From Hsuehochloa calcarea (Eukaryota; Streptophyta; Magnoliopsida; Poales; Poaceae): DNA of 64,000 nucleotides. Position 1 is the stretch's first letter, and each line of letters begins with the position of its first letter. A program made the translations under genes and the position numbers. The notes beneath the pieces were generated by a model, which saw only the letters and a program-made list of their open reading frames with translations, searched no databases and was not told where the DNA came from. The stretch is taken from assembly GCA_036346395.1 (NCBI GenBank), contig CM070601.1, positions 12,459,763 through 12,523,762 of the forward strand. Direction: 5' to 3'. Shown one piece after another: positions 22,359 through 34,475 of the stretch.

Positions 22359-23765
22359 CGTTATCAGCACGATTGATTCTCTCGGATCGAAAGGTAACCG
22401 CCGAAGAACGACGCTCGTAGATCGAATCGTTTTTTCTAGATCGCTTTCAATTCCACGATTGTTGATTTCTAGATTGTTTTATCCTACGGTGCAAATCTGC
22501 TTTAATCTATCGCGAGCCAACTTGAAGTCGCCAGCACAATGTCGATCGGTAGATTACATGAAAGAGTAGATGGTGATTGCACCGTGGATTGCAAATACAT
22601 TCTAATCTACCACGAACCGACTTGAAGTCGCCGACCAAGCCGATTGGTAATTGCATGAACGGTAGTTGTATGAACAGTACTTGGGTAAACAGTAAACAAA
22701 GAAAAATGACCTGCTGCAGCTCGGTTTGATGTCGATCCGCAGCCGTCGGCTCTCGACCACCCACCGCACCTCCATGCGTACTTGAAGCCGGACGCCTCCG
22801 CACGGGCTCAGCGACCGCTTGGTCCCACCAGCCCTCCCGCATGAGGTGCCGCCGCCGGCACCACCCGAAGAAGAAGAAGAAAAAAGGTAGGGAAGGGGGT
22901 GGGTAGCATCGTCGGCTGAGTCGATCTCACGTGGTGGCATCGCCCAAGACGGGCTTCCCCTAGTCTGTGCGCCGCCCGACTGGAGCCGCGCCCTAGGCCC
23001 CACACGGTCGCCACCGAAACACTGCTCCCGCGACGAAGTCGCCTCCACACCGGCCAGACGCTCGCGCACGCCTCGAGATGCGCCAAGACAAGACCAACCG
23101 GCATGAAACCCGCACGCTAGTTTGCGACCACCGGCCGCCCAATTGCCGTCCGTGGCCCTCCCCTGCAGCGTGCTGCATGCGCCATGAGCCCCCAGCCGTT
23201 CTGGCTCCTCTGGCGCTTGCAGTGCCGCCCTCCTGCCGCCATGTGCAGCCGCCACCGCCTCCTTCAACAAAGGGTAGGGAAACCCTATAGGACGTCGGCA
23301 ATCAGCACCCCTTTGAACTGGTCGTAAATGGGTCGAGCGGCGTTTTGGGCCAGGGGTAAAGGGTAAATGGGCCGAGAGAATCGGCCCAACTAGTCGAAAG
23401 AAAAAAATGGGAAAATCATGATTTTTGCAAAAAGGCCCTCGAAAATTCTGAAAATTGCGTGAATTTTATTACTCATAACAGAAAATTAGCGGTTTAACCC
23501 TTAGAAATTGCAGAAATTAATGAAAATTCATATTCCAGTAGAAAAGTGTCTCAGAAATTCAAATTTTGAATCGGTTTTAGCGTTTGAAGCATGTTTAACT
23601 TTGTTATTATTATTTCTATGCAATATATGTATTGTATTTATTATCTTGATTATCTGTGATTATTTATATTGCTTTTAATAACAAAAAATAGCAGTAAATC
23701 ATATAAAAATTGCATAGAAAAATACGGGATCACGAACTGGTAAAGAATCTAGATCCGTCATTATG
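22359..23765 (+). other. non-coding leader of the deleted Copia element
   Basis: The primer-binding-type sequence at the LTR edge is followed by a GC-rich stretch (about 22690-23310) and an AT-rich stretch. Long minus-strand ORFs in the GC-rich part are low-complexity and antisense to the element; I see no real protein. Confidence 0.5.
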
Positions 23766-24744
23766 TGTTAATGGAGTATTTTGGTGATTAATGATAAATC
23801 TAAATATGAGACTAAGACCTTTCATTTATTAATGACAAATCTATTTATGAAACTAACTTTCTTGTCTAGTATAATTTTGTGTAGTCTCATTTGGATATAG
23901 AAAGGAGAAAACCATAATTGTATGTATTCGACTTTATATTCTTTTATATTGATGCATTCCTCGAATCCAAAATATAGGTTGAACTCCACCATAAATTTAA
24001 CTTGAATATGTGCATATGTTCTTATTACACATTTGTGTATGCACATATTTAGGGGGAGTTCACTCTATGTTTTGTGGTTTCATTAGTATTGATCTATATT
24101 TCTTTATCCACATATATTAATGATCTTTACTTTGAAACATATCCTTTTGAGTATATAAAACTTGTGTAGTTCATATATATTCATGTTGTGTTACATCCAA
24201 TTATTTGCAATTGAAGTGGTTATCATAATTACCAAAGAGGGAAAGATTGAAGTATCTTATCCCACCATTATGAGTTAATGATATAGTTTGGTAATTAATG
24301 ATAATCATATTGTGGAACTAATATTTTTCATGAGTTGGATTATTAGATTATGTTCCAGGATGATGAAGATTTTGGATAACATCATGAGTTGATCGTCATC
24401 ATGTCAAGACTCGGGATGAAGGATGTCATCATGAGTTGAAGAGCATCGAGTCAAGATCCCGAGGTAAAAGGGATCATCATGAGTTGATAATTATCAAGTA
24501 AATGACCCGGACTTGAAGTGAAGATGTGGGTCATCAAGCTTCAAGAAAATGTTCAAGGCAAATGTATGACTAGCTGGGGCTAATGATGTGTTCCTAGTCT
24601 TTTACCGGTCTTGGTGTTTAGTTGGAAGATCGGATTGCTAGTATAGGTTGTCGTACTATTAAGATGGGTCTTGACTAGTAGCATGAGTTAGTCATGTGTT
24701 GATAGCTCATTGTGCTTGCTCTAGCTCATCTATGCATGGTGTTA

Positions 24745-25035
24745 TTATTTGCGAATGTGTTTTGCAAATAGCCGAGACTCATGTATTTAATCTTTGTAGC
24801 ATGTGACTATAAATTGCAAATAGTTGAAGTCCATGCACCTTATCCTTGTGGCATGTTGCTATTATTTGCGAATGTGTTTTTGCAAATAATTGATGCTCAT
24901 GTATAATCCTTGTAGCATGTGACTATACTTTGCAAATGTGTTTTGCAAATGGTTGAAGTCCATGTACCTACTTCTTGTGTCATGATACTTAAGTTTACAA
25001 ATGTGTTTTGCAAATTGTTGAAGTTCATGCATCAT
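24745..25035 (+). repeat. minisatellite in the nested LTR (GCGAATGTGTTTTGCAAAT family)
   Basis: Five to six imperfect copies, about 55-80 bp apart, of a word like TTTGCAAATGTGTTTTGCAA followed by TTGAAGTCCATG and a CTTGTRGCATGT segment. Confidence 0.75.
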
Positions 25036-25259
25036 TTCTTGGCATGGTCTCAGATTGCTCATTGCTCGTTTCTTGGACTTAGACTATGTGTTAGCTCTTT
25101 GGAGTTGTTCTTCTTGATTTGATCAAATATGTTTGAGATCAATCAAACAGGTGGGTTTTGTAGACCTCTGAATAAGATTTCCATAAAGTCTAAGATCACT
25201 CAATTCCGACATCGAAGTCAAAAGTTATCATCGTTTTTTCGAGTGTCGCTTGTGTTGAA

Positions 25260-25610
25260 ATCTAGGGCCGGACTGACCGCAGTTGAAATCCCAGACTGAC
25301 CGTAGTTCAAAGTGCGAACTAACCGCCATGTGTTTGCCGGTCTGATCGGGGTCCCGGTCAGGGTCGCGCGGTCAGCTTTTTCCAGAAGATGTGTTTTTAT
25401 GAATTTGTTGGAACGGTCTGACTGCTGTTGTAGGGCCGGACTGACCGGACTTCCGGTCGTTGACCCCGTCAGCTTTTTCCAGAGAGTGTTTTTCTTGATT
25501 TGTTGGAGCGGTCTGACCGGCATGAGTTGAGCGGTCTGACCGGCTGGTCCGGTCTGACCGGCTGGTCCGGTCTGACCGGACATTGGTTGGCGGTCAGACC
25601 GAATGTGTCC
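25260..25610. repeat. GGTCTGACCGG repeat cluster in the nested LTR
   Basis: Many copies of the near-palindromic word GGTCTGACCGG or its complement, in places as an 18-bp tandem (CTGGTCCGGTCTGACCGG). Common in large grass LTRs and probably a fast-evolving promoter-proximal region. Confidence 0.7.
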
Positions 25611-26611
25611 AACATCTAGTTTTATAGCCGTTGGAGGAAGCGCGGTCTAACTGGCCATATGACTGCAGTCTGACCGGCCTTCGCTGTTTTTCAGCAGAAT
25701 TTCTCCCTAACGGCTAGTTTTTGTGTGTGGGCTATAAATACCCACCTTGGCCGACCTTGGGTGAGGTTCCTGGTGCTGGTGGCTGGTTGTTGATGCCATT
25801 ATACATTCCCTTGAGCAAAGAGTAAGCCCTCTCATCTCTTATATGCATGTGTTGCACTTAGTGAGCTTGGAGAGAAAACCCTAAGTGCGTGTGTTGCCTT
25901 AGGTAGTGGACTGTGTATCCATTGAGCTTAAACACTTGATTAGTTCAAGTGAAAATCGTAGATTTGTTACTCTTGGTGTTTGCCGACACCTAGACGGCGT
26001 GGAGGCGTCGTGGACTGATGATCTTCTCAAGAAGCTTGTGAGAAGGCCGGCGTGGTTGTGAGTGGTTTGGTGCTCTCCATCTCCGGAGTGGAGGAAGAAC
26101 AACCCCGAGTGGATTGAGGTGTTGGTTCGTGTTGTGAGAACCGTTCCAAGTGGTTGGACTTACCTCGGAGGTGTTGGCTCAATTGAGGAGCCGGTCCAAC
26201 GCGGTTGGACTTACCTCAACATGGACTAGGGGAGACATGCAAGTCTCCGAACACCACGGTAAAACATCATCGTGTCTATTGTGGTTTGTTCTTGTGCTTT
26301 ACTTTAAGCAATTTACATTACTTGCGTTAATTACTCATATATCGGTATATGCTTACTAGTCTTCATTTGTTGTATATTGTTGGTACACTTAGTAAAGACT
26401 AGTTGATTTAGGTTTTAATTGTGCAAAACCAAATTGTTATTAGTTTCCGTATTAAAAATAGGTTTTAGCCAAAGAGATTTTTAAAACCACCTATTCACCC
26501 CCCGTCTAGTCGGCCTCCTCGATCTTACAACCGAGAGTTTGAAGAACATTGTAAGAATTTTGCAACCATTTTATGCAAATTACCAGCAGTAATCTTATGA
26601 ACTCTGTGCAT

Positions 26612-27290
26612 GAATATGGAGATGACTAACGAACCGAGACTTCGAAGAGTTGGCCCAGCATGCCACAATTACCTGACTTGGGCATTAGATGTCGAGATCG
26701 TACTTGGAGCCAAGAAGCTCCTAATCAAAGCACATAAGTCAAGTCTAATTCAATAACATGTTCTGTGGCTCTTCCCGACAATTTCTTTCCTATCAATGCA
26801 AGCTCAAATGAACGATCATTCTTAGCATCACCAATTCTCTCTCGATCGGATTGGGCACCTTGAAGGATGCCACTCCAACCAAACTTTCCGAGATACAAAA
26901 GTACAAGTGACTCAATTTATGTCACAGCTAACACTAATTTGGCAAAGAACTTTCTCTAATCGAGTTCGATTTCTTCTCAATGAGGAAAAATGATTAGGCA
27001 CTTCATTTCCTCAGACACCATCTCTGCTAAATGCTCAAGAATGAGTATGTGGCGGAGAAGAACGCACTAGCTTTGTGGACCACATTGAAGAAGCGTCTAG
27101 CTTTGAAAGATGTATATGTGGAATTGGAATGATGAGACTTAGAGAAGTGCAGAATTCAAGGAGTGGATCTTCACGAACTCTTTATTAAAGTTTTATCACG
27201 AAGATCGAGTTCCCAAAGAATAAATCCTAGAGATTAAATGAAATTGGGTGGATTATACTCTTTTTCCTTGACGAGTTTTTCTGAAGTTTC
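26612..27290 (+). pseudogene. Copia gag remnant
   Basis: An ATG at about 26612 opens a degenerate gag with the pattern N-Y-L-T-W-A-L-D-V-E, the conserved start block of many plant Copia gags. Further on, LWTTLKKRL-like sequence near 27075 matches the gag (UBN2-type) domain. Several frameshifts and stops are present. No protease, integrase or RT follows. Confidence 0.6.
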
Positions 27291-27429
27291 TTGGCTAATA
27301 TTTTTAATGAGGCAATTCGTGCAACACAACAGAACGTGTTTCATGTACTCTTTCTCTAAACTTTTTCCACTGGATTTTTATGGAGTTTTGCCGAGACACG
27401 AACATGATGGATGAGTGCCCAAGGGGGAG

Positions 27430-27690
27430 TGTTAAAAAATTAGGCCCTGGCTAGGCAGGCTTGGCATATGATGAGCCCCTCATCCTCCTAGTAGACTATA
27501 TAAAGAGGGGACCCCCAACCATTGTACCGCAGTTTTACCTAAGAGTGATAAAAAGAAACCGGAAGTCCCTTCATATATCTGTGTTTAATCTACTATTTTG
27601 TTCTTGTATTTTTGCATTGTTCTTACGATTCTGAGTTTTGTCTATGAGATAATCGCTTGGACTGGACTCGCCAGCGACAGTTCTTCAACT
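27430..27690 (+). repeat. right (3') LTR, 261 bp
   Basis: Begins TGTTAAAAAATTAGG after the polypurine tract and ends near TTCTTCAACT; pairs with 22098-22358. Confidence 0.78.
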
Positions 27691-29749
27691 GTATATTGAG
27701 CAGCGAGGGTTTTTCCTTTAGCAGAAGCCGGGGGACTGGCAGGCATTGGGCACTGACGGTGGGGCCAGAATATGGAGCAGAAATGGTTCCCAGGAGCTCG
27801 GTGCACTCTCTTGATGATCTGCACCGTTCTTTCACGAATTAACTGTAGGAGTTTCCGGAACGTAACGGCCGCAGGCCGTGCATTCCCATCCGTGGTCAGA
27901 TTCCGAAATGGGCCAGGCCCCCCATCGCGATTTCTCTGGGTGATCAAACTCCGTAATAGGCCGAGCCACAGAGGCGCCATAGGCTATAGCTAGTACGGGA
28001 CGCTATCAGCTTCCATAATGGACTGGGCTGCAGGTTTGGGAATTCGTAAGCGACTCCCTTTCAGAGTGGTCTAGTTGGATAGATGGGCACGATTTGTCAC
28101 TACACGACCCCGTTGTAGTCGTCCCGTAAAACGGACCGAATACTTTCCGATCGACCTAATTCTAGTTGTCTCAAATCCGATAATTTTTGGATCGAAAATA
28201 AATGTGGATTTTTTTATCGGAACAAAAATATCCATCGAATACGGATTATTCAGATTATGCTAAAGCAGGATATCCAGCAATTTAGCCCAACACTAGCAAT
28301 CCTGCCTCCCATTTCTTCTCTTCTTGTCTCTTTCTTTCTTCCTTCTAGCTCCGGAGCTCTCCCGGCATCTCTCTACTCACTCCGGCTCCTCTCCTCCGGC
28401 GGCCGAGCTAGCCGAATCCAGCCACTACCGCTGGGCTCCAGGCCCGCCGCCACTCCAAGCTGCCGCAGCCCACACCGCCTGCGCCTGTACTGCCCGGAGC
28501 CGTCGCACCGTCTGTGCCATTAACAATCCATTCCAACAATGCCAACCCATGCCAAGGGAGGCAAACCAATGAACCAATCAGCCCTTGACATGCAAGAAGA
28601 ACAGTAGTAGTGGGCCAATAGAAATGAGAAGCAGTGGAGCAGCCCAGTGCAAGGGGACAAGAAGATTAGCACATTGCATTACTTTCCCCATTCTTCAGCA
28701 ACAGCATTGTAGCCCATGGTCTCCACCGGACAACGGACAAAAATCAAAACACGATCAATCTCACCCAACAGGCCACCACGACAAAAATTAGAAAGGGGAT
28801 GAAGATAGTCTGGGAAGCACAAGGGGCGAATCCATGGTGGTCGGCATCGAGCTCCACCGTCCCGGGCGGTGGATTTGGATGTGTGACTTGCTCAGTGAAG
28901 AATTTGGGAACGTAGCAACTAGGAACTAGTACTAGTTAGCAATGGCTGTGTGTGTTGGTGAGAGTAGTAGTGAGATGGGGAAAGAAGGCAGAAAACGGCG
29001 TGTGTAGCACAGTACAGAGATGATGTAGTGGAGCAGAAGAGAGGACTAGTGCTGGCCAAGTGGCTGATTAAATGGTTTGTGCGCACTAATGTAGATGGGC
29101 TGTGAGCTAAAGCTAAACCGAAATACAATCTGTGAAATGGAACTTTAGTATATTTAATTAAGACAACGAGCATACATGGTGTTTAATGAAGACGCATTAA
29201 TGAAGGTGGGAGTATGCAAAGTGATTAAATGGTTTAGAGGTGAAAACTCGTATTTATTTTGGTTGTTCAATTCAGATTCAACGATCAAAATTGGTATTAA
29301 CACTTTAATACTGAATTACACCTTAACACTAGATACGTTCCTTTAACTAATGCATGCATGTGCTGCACGGAGCCGCTGCCTCGTGGCTGTCGTGTCCTCG
29401 GCGGCCGCGCGTGCCGCTGCCGCCTTGGTGCTCCTGCGCCTCGGCCGCATGGAAAGACTTGGCATTAGTGGTAAACCAAATAACATTTTTGTGGGGAATA
29501 AAAGTTACGACTACTTGCAATATCTTGACCAATTTTTTGTGTGATTTAGAACGTAAAAAAAGGAAAGATAAACCAATGTATTTTTTTCTGGACGTCGAGC
29601 CTTGCCTGCTAATCTGTTCGAAGTTCCAGACTTGGTGATTTCGATAGGTTGGGCAGAGCAACTCATGAAACTCCATCAAGTATTAATTACTGTAGCATCA
29701 TAGCTCGCTCGTTCAAAAGTTACTGCGGAATTTGACAACCAAGTCGCTA
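27691..29749. other. intergenic, no gene recognised
   Basis: About 2 kb with short ORFs only. A CT- and CCG-rich part (28270-28520) looks like a gene leader or retroelement leader, but no domain follows. No clear repeat ends were found. Confidence 0.4.
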
Positions 29750-29754
29750 GCTAC

Positions 29755-29878
29755 TGTTAGAGATATAATTAGAGATATAGTTAGAGATATGATTTGATTT
29801 GGTTTCCTTATCTGTAACATGTGTTGTGTATATATACTGGCCAATTGGCCCCTGATAATACAAGTTGCAATTCCAACA
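29755..29878 (+). repeat. left (5') LTR, 124 bp
   Basis: Contains a triple AGAGATAT(A/R)ATT-type repeat and TATATATACTGG as a TATA region. Preceded by GCTAC (29750-29754). Confidence 0.93.
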
Positions 29879-29890
29879 TGGTATCAGAGC
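29879..29890 (+). other. primer-binding site, initiator tRNA-Met type
   Basis: TGGTATCAGAGC directly abuts the left LTR. Confidence 0.93.
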
Positions 29891-31190
29891 ATTAGGTTTA
29901 CCTATTCTCTTCCACACAACTCGTCGCCGCCGCCGCCGGCCTCCCTCCTCTGCCTAGCCGCCACCGTCGGCCTCTCCTCTGACTTGCTCGTCGCCACCTC
30001 AACACCCCGACGACCTCCGCCGGGATTGCGCCAGACGCGCAGCTCAGCCCGCCGTCGCCTCTCGCTCCGTGTGGGCTGCCAGCCGATCCGACCGCCGCCG
30101 GCTCCGTGTCGCCGCCGCCCTCGCACGCCACCGCTTGAAGCCGGCCGCCGCTCGAAGGCCGCCGCCGCTCCGGCTTCACCGCCGGACGCCAGGACGCCGA
30201 GCCACCTTCGGACTCGCCGGCCAGCATCTTCGCCGCCCGCCGCCTCTCGAGCTCCTCGCTCTCGTCGGGCGACCGCCATGCCCTCCGTGACTCGCCGCCG
30301 AGCCACGCCCGAAGCACAAAGGCGGCGCGCCACGGAGACTACCCCTGCCGACGCCACCTCGGGAGACTACCCGCCGCCGCCCGTCACACAGGGGGGAACC
30401 CTAACTAGGGTTCCCCAGCTCGGCGATGGGGTCGGTAAAGCCGGTCCGCCGTCTCCTTTAAAGGAGCCGAAAAAAAGCGTTGTTCTAACCGCGGCCAGCC
30501 GGGGCGCTGTTAGACCTCGTTGTCTTGGTCGCCGCCGCTGGTCGCCGCCGCCGGGCCAAGGCCCCGGCGCCGCCGCTGCGCTTGCCGCGTGGGGAGGAAC
30601 CCTAAACACCCGCCCTGCGCCTAAAGTACTTGGGCGTGCCATTTTCACCGGATTTAAAAGAAAAGAGAGAGCGAGAGAGAAAAAAACGTCGGCCGATCGC
30701 TGCGTGCCCAGCGCCGCCTATTAGACCACGTTACCTTGGTCGCCGCGCCGTCGAGCGCCGCCTACCAATGGGTACCGTTTCCCTTCCTCGCTGCCCGGTG
30801 ATACATGCAGAGGAGACTCGTCTGAGTGGTGCCGGTCCGATGCCACTCCTCTCATGCTCGCCGCCCGTACACTGCTACCGATCGCTTCACGCTTGAGACG
30901 CCTCCTCCGATGGTCGCCACGGTGGTGGTGGCCGCCCTCCATCTGGCGGTGGCGTCCTCGCCGCTCCTCTTCGCGACAAGATCGCCACATTGAGTCTCGG
31001 TGCTACCGAAACAATGCATATTTCACGCCGTTCTTCTCCTAGCACTGCACCGGTATTCTACATCGACGTGCGCGATCGACTACTTCGCGTTTTCTCTCGA
31101 AAGGTGAGATAGCCGACTTGACGATCGCTTGCCGCTTCGTCTTCCTCGGCGAGTTCTGCGAGTTCTGCGATCGACTCTTTGGGCACCGAA
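29891..31190 (+). other. CCG-rich leader and decayed gag region
   Basis: A very GC-rich stretch (29920-30720) gives long low-complexity ORFs in several frames, including a 301-codon frame at 29819-30724; none has a domain, and the one on the plus strand starts inside the LTR. The gag protein expected between here and the protease is not readable. Confidence 0.55.
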
Positions 31191-31199
31191 ACCACCTCC

Positions 31200-32690
31200 T
31201 ACAGATGTGTACCTCCCGTGGATCCTTGATTCCGAGCATCATTCCACATGACTTCCGATTCTTCCACTCTATCTTTTGTTACACCTCTTGATTCCCTGCG
31301 GTACTTACTTCTGGCGATGGTACCTCTATTTCGCCTCTCGGTCGAGGACCTCTTAGCAACTCATCTTTTCATGTTCCTTCATTGCTCATGTTCCTCGCCT
31401 AACCATGCGACTTCTTTCTTTGGGATGACATCGACCTTGGTTATCGGATCATTCTCGACTCGACTCTTGTTGTGTTCAGACCGCCACACGGAGCTCGGTT
31501 GGTTCGGCCCTCGGCGTCTTGACTCTCGGCGTCTCGGGAGCTTGACTGCTTCACCTTCCTTCCACGCCTCGTAGCCGCCGCCTTCTCTCCCGGCTACTCC
31601 GTCTCACCGATTCTTTCCAAAGCAGTGGCATCACCGTCTTGGTCATCTGTGTGGATCTCGTCTCATCATCCTTAGTTCGTCGTGGTCTTCGGGATCTCTC
31701 GGTGGCGTCTCTTTAGATTGTCGTACGTAAGTTAGGCAAACAGTTCACTTCCTTATCCTCATAGTGAGTCGGTGTCTCGGCGTCCTTTTGATCTTATTCA
31801 TTCCGATGTTTGGGGTCCGCTCCTTCGTTTGAAAGGGGTCATCGATACTATATCATATTTATAGATGATTTCTCTCGCCACACTTGGATATATTTTATGT
31901 CTTCTCGTAGTGAGGTCTTGTCCATCTATAAACAGTTTGCCACCATGGTTCGCATACGCCTTCCACTCCTATTCGTGTTTTTCGTGGCCGACTCTGTTTG
32001 GCGAGTACCTCTCTCATCACCTACGCAGCCTTCTTTGGCGAAAGGTGGCACTCTCGCTCGATTCTCTTGTCCCGTGCTCATGCTCAGAATGGTGTTGCTG
32101 AGCGCAAGCATCGTCACCTTCTTGAATCAGCTCGTGCCCTGATGATTGCCGCCTCTATTCCACCTCACTTTTGGGCGGAGGTTGTTTCCACTGCCACCTA
32201 TCTCGTCAACATCCAAATTCTTACTCGCTTCTTGAGCGCAATCCCTATTGAGTGTCTCTGTGGTCTCCCTCCTGACTATTCTGCCCTTCGTCTGCTTGGA
32301 TGCGTTTGCTACGTTCTCCTCGCCCCTCGAGAACGCAACAAACTGACTGCTCAGTCTGTTGAGTGTGTCTTTTTGGGATACAGTGCCGAGCACAAGGGCT
32401 ATCGGTGCTGGGATCCTGTTGGTCGACGGATGCGGATTTCTCGGGACGTCACTTTCGACGAGTCTCATCCCTTCTACCCACGTCCTGTCTCTCCATCGGC
32501 TTCCTCTGTGGAGTCTCTGTCTTTTTTGACTTTTCCAGATACACCTATCTCTGTCTTGCCCTTGTCCACCCGTCCCACTGAGTCTCCACATATTTCTCCT
32601 GTGGCCTCTCGCCATTGTCGCCGCCGCTTCGCCTCCTCCGCTCCTCGGGCTCCCCACTACACTCGTCTACACTCGTCGACCTCGTATTGA
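31200..32690 (+). pseudogene. Copia pol fragment: protease and integrase
   Basis: A protease site of the form W-I-L-D-S is at about 31215-31235 but is broken by one base directly after the DS. The GAG-pre-integrase block is recognisable near 31620-31720. Integrase follows: HRYYIIFIDDFSRHTWIYF at about 31840-31895, and NGVAERKHRH with the catalytic Glu at about 32085-32115 in another frame. The C-terminal integrase part (FWAEVVSTATYLVN to LGCVCYVL and VFLGYS) is open to about 32400. Several small frame breaks occur within well-conserved blocks. Confidence 0.82.
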
Positions 32691-32882
32691 GGATCTTCCA
32701 GATGAGCCCACTTCTCCTGATGTTTCATCTTCTTCTGATGCTTCATCTTCCCTTGATGGGTCGTCTTCTCCTCGCTACGCTCTCCGCGATCGCCAGTCGA
32801 TTCGGCCACCTGTCTGTTTTGCCTTTGCTGGTGCAGCTACTTGTGAGTCTGCCTCCTACCGGGATGCTGTTACTCATCCTGA

Positions 32883-33440
32883 GTGGCAGCATGCCATGGC
32901 CGAGGAGATTGCGCCTCGAGCGTCATCGGTACTTGGGATCTTGTTCCTTTTTCATCTCACTCTTGTCCCATCACATGTAAGTGGGTCTATAAGATTAAGA
33001 CTCGCTCTGATGGCTCTCTTGAGCGCTATAAGGCGCGTCTTGTTGCTCGTGACTTCCAGCAGGAGCATGGTCGTGACTACGACGAGACTTTTGCTCCTGT
33101 GGCCCACATGACCACTGTCCGCACTCTTCTTTCGGTGGCGTCTGTTCGCCACTGGTCTGTTTCTCAGCTTGATGTCAAGAATGCCTTTCTTAATGGCGAG
33201 TTGCGTGAGGTCTACATGCATCCGCCACCGGGTATTCTGCTCTCGAGGGCATGGTGCATGCGCCTTCGCCGCTCTCTATGGCCTTAAGCAAGCCCTCGTG
33301 CACGGTTTGGCGCTTCTCCTCGTGGTCACTTCTGGCGGCTTTTCAAAGAAGTGATTATGATCCTGCGCTTTTGTCCACACTTCGCCTCGTGGTGGGACCC
33401 TTCTTCTTACAGACGTTGATGATATGATCATTACGGAGAT
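32883..33440 (+). pseudogene. Copia pol fragment: reverse transcriptase
   Basis: RVT_2 blocks CKWVYKIKTRSDGSLERYKA, LVARDFQQEHGRDYDETFAP and QLDVKNAFLNGEL are open to about 33230. The catalytic VDDM is at 33415-33426 in another frame, after a broken LYGLKQA block. Inactive as read. Confidence 0.87.
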
Positions 33441-33469
33441 GACTCGAGTACATTGCCTTTGTCAAGGCT

Positions 33470-34140
33470 CGTCTTAGTGAGCGCCTTATGTCGGATCTTG
33501 GTCCTCTTCGTTACTTCCTTGGGATTGAGGTTACTTCCACTCGGATGGTTTCTTTATGTCTCAAGAGAAGTATATCCAGATCTTCTTGATCGCGCCTCCC
33601 TCATCGACGTCGTCCTTGAGACTCCTATGGAGCTCAATGTTCACCTCCGAACCCTCGATAGCGAGCCTCTTTACGATCCGACTCGCTATCGCCATCTTGT
33701 TGGGAGTCTTGTCTACCTTGCTGTTACTCGTCCGGATATCACTTATCCAGTTCACATTCTGAGTCAGTTTGTTTCTACTCCCACCCAGGTCCACTACAGC
33801 CACCTTCTTCGAGTTCTCGACACCTTCGTGGGACTATCTCTCGCCGTCTCTTCTTTCCACGCTCCACTGCGTTCTGACTTCAGCTTATTCGGATGCTACT
33901 TGGGCGTGATCCCTCGATCGCGGTCTATCTCTTCTTCGTGTTTTTCTTGGTGGTTCGCTTATTGCACGGAAGACGAAGAAACAGATCGCAGTTGTCCCGC
34001 TCGAGTGCAGAGGTGAGTTGCGAGCTATGGCTCTCTTGATGCAGAGATTACTTGGCTACGGTGGTTACTTGAGGATTTTAGTGTTTCTGTTACTACACCG
34101 ACTCCTCTCTTATCGCACAATACAGTGCTATCGTGATGCC
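33470..34140 (+). pseudogene. Copia pol fragment: RT thumb and RNase H
   Basis: Blocks LVGSLVYLAVTRPDITYPVH and LSQFVSTPTQVHY are open at about 33690-33790, followed by a decayed RNase H with recognisable SDATW-, RKTKKQ- and EITWLRWLLEDF-like pieces in several frames. Confidence 0.78.
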
Positions 34141-34346
34141 GTGACCCTGTGAAGCATGAGCTCACCAAGCATATTGGTGTTGATGCTTCCTTCATGAGGT
34201 CTTGTGTGCATGATCGTTATTGCTCTTCAAGATGTGCCTTGAGCTTGGATAGCGGATTTCTTCACGAAGGCCCGGACTCGAGCACAAAGACGGCTTCTAC
34301 CTCTCCAAACTCAGTATTGTTGATCCACCATGAGTTTGAGGGGGGG

Positions 34347-34470
34347 TGTTAGAGATATAATTAGAGATATAATTAGAGATATGGTTTGATTTGGTTTTCT
34401 TATCTGTAACATGTGTTGTATATATATACTGGCCAATTGGCCCCTGATAATACAAGTTGCAATTCCAACA
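34347..34470 (+). repeat. right (3') LTR, 124 bp
   Basis: Same length as the left LTR with four substitutions; followed by GCTAC at 34471-34475. Confidence 0.93.
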
Positions 34471-34475
34471 GCTAC

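Larger units (their letters stand above)
23766..26529 (+). mobile_element. nested LTR (solo or truncated) of a second retrotransposon
   Basis: Begins near TGTTAATGGAGTATTTTGG and ends CCCCCCGTCTAGTCGGCC...TTACA; the ending is typical of large grass Copia LTRs. A TATA box (TATAAATA, 25733-25740) sits about 800 bp before the end. Two minisatellites lie inside. It sits between the host element's leader and its gag. I found no second LTR, internal domains or clear 5-bp duplication, so the exact ends and solo status are inferred. Confidence 0.5.
22098..27690 (+). mobile_element. internally deleted Copia-type LTR element with a nested insertion
   Basis: LTRs of 261 bp each at 22098-22358 and 27430-27690, sharing TATA-containing sequence (AGACTATATAAA) and the end TTTGTCTATGAGRTAATCG. 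The 5-bp flanks are GTTTA and GTATA (4 of 5 match). Just inside the left LTR is CGTTATCAGCACG, a primer-binding-type sequence; AAGGGGGAG before the right LTR is the polypurine tract. The interior holds a CCG-rich leader, a large nested LTR and a gag remnant but no pol domains. LTR divergence is visibly higher than in the 7.8-kb element, so this is older and non-autonomous. Confidence 0.82.
29755..34470 (+). mobile_element. Copia retrotransposon with very short (124-bp) LTRs
   Basis: Two 124-bp LTRs (29755-29878 and 34347-34470), TGTTAG...CCAACA, differing at four positions (about 3%). A perfect GCTAC target duplication flanks it (29750-29754 and 34471-34475). The primer-binding site TGGTATCAGAGC is at 29879-29890 and the G-rich polypurine tract at about 34339-34346. 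The interior has a CCG-rich leader, then protease, integrase, RT and RNase H segments in Copia order, in many frames. The frame breaks are small and frequent and may partly be sequence error (see findings). At 1.3e-8 per site per year, 3% corresponds to about 1.2 Myr, with wide error on 124 bp. Confidence 0.93.

Noticed and set aside
22602..23270. 222-codon minus-strand ORF
   Set aside because: Low-complexity reading antisense to the leader of the deleted Copia element.
24745..25610. Repeat arrays considered as a CRISPR array
   Set aside because: Repeats are degenerate, spacing is irregular, there are no cas genes, and this is a plant retrotransposon LTR.
28257..28572. Possible leader exon of a gene
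   Set aside because: CT/CCG-rich sequence with an ATG but no splice-supported continuation or domain.
29819..30724. 301-codon plus-strand ORF
   Set aside because: Starts inside the LTR and runs through the CCG-rich leader of the short-LTR Copia element; no domains.
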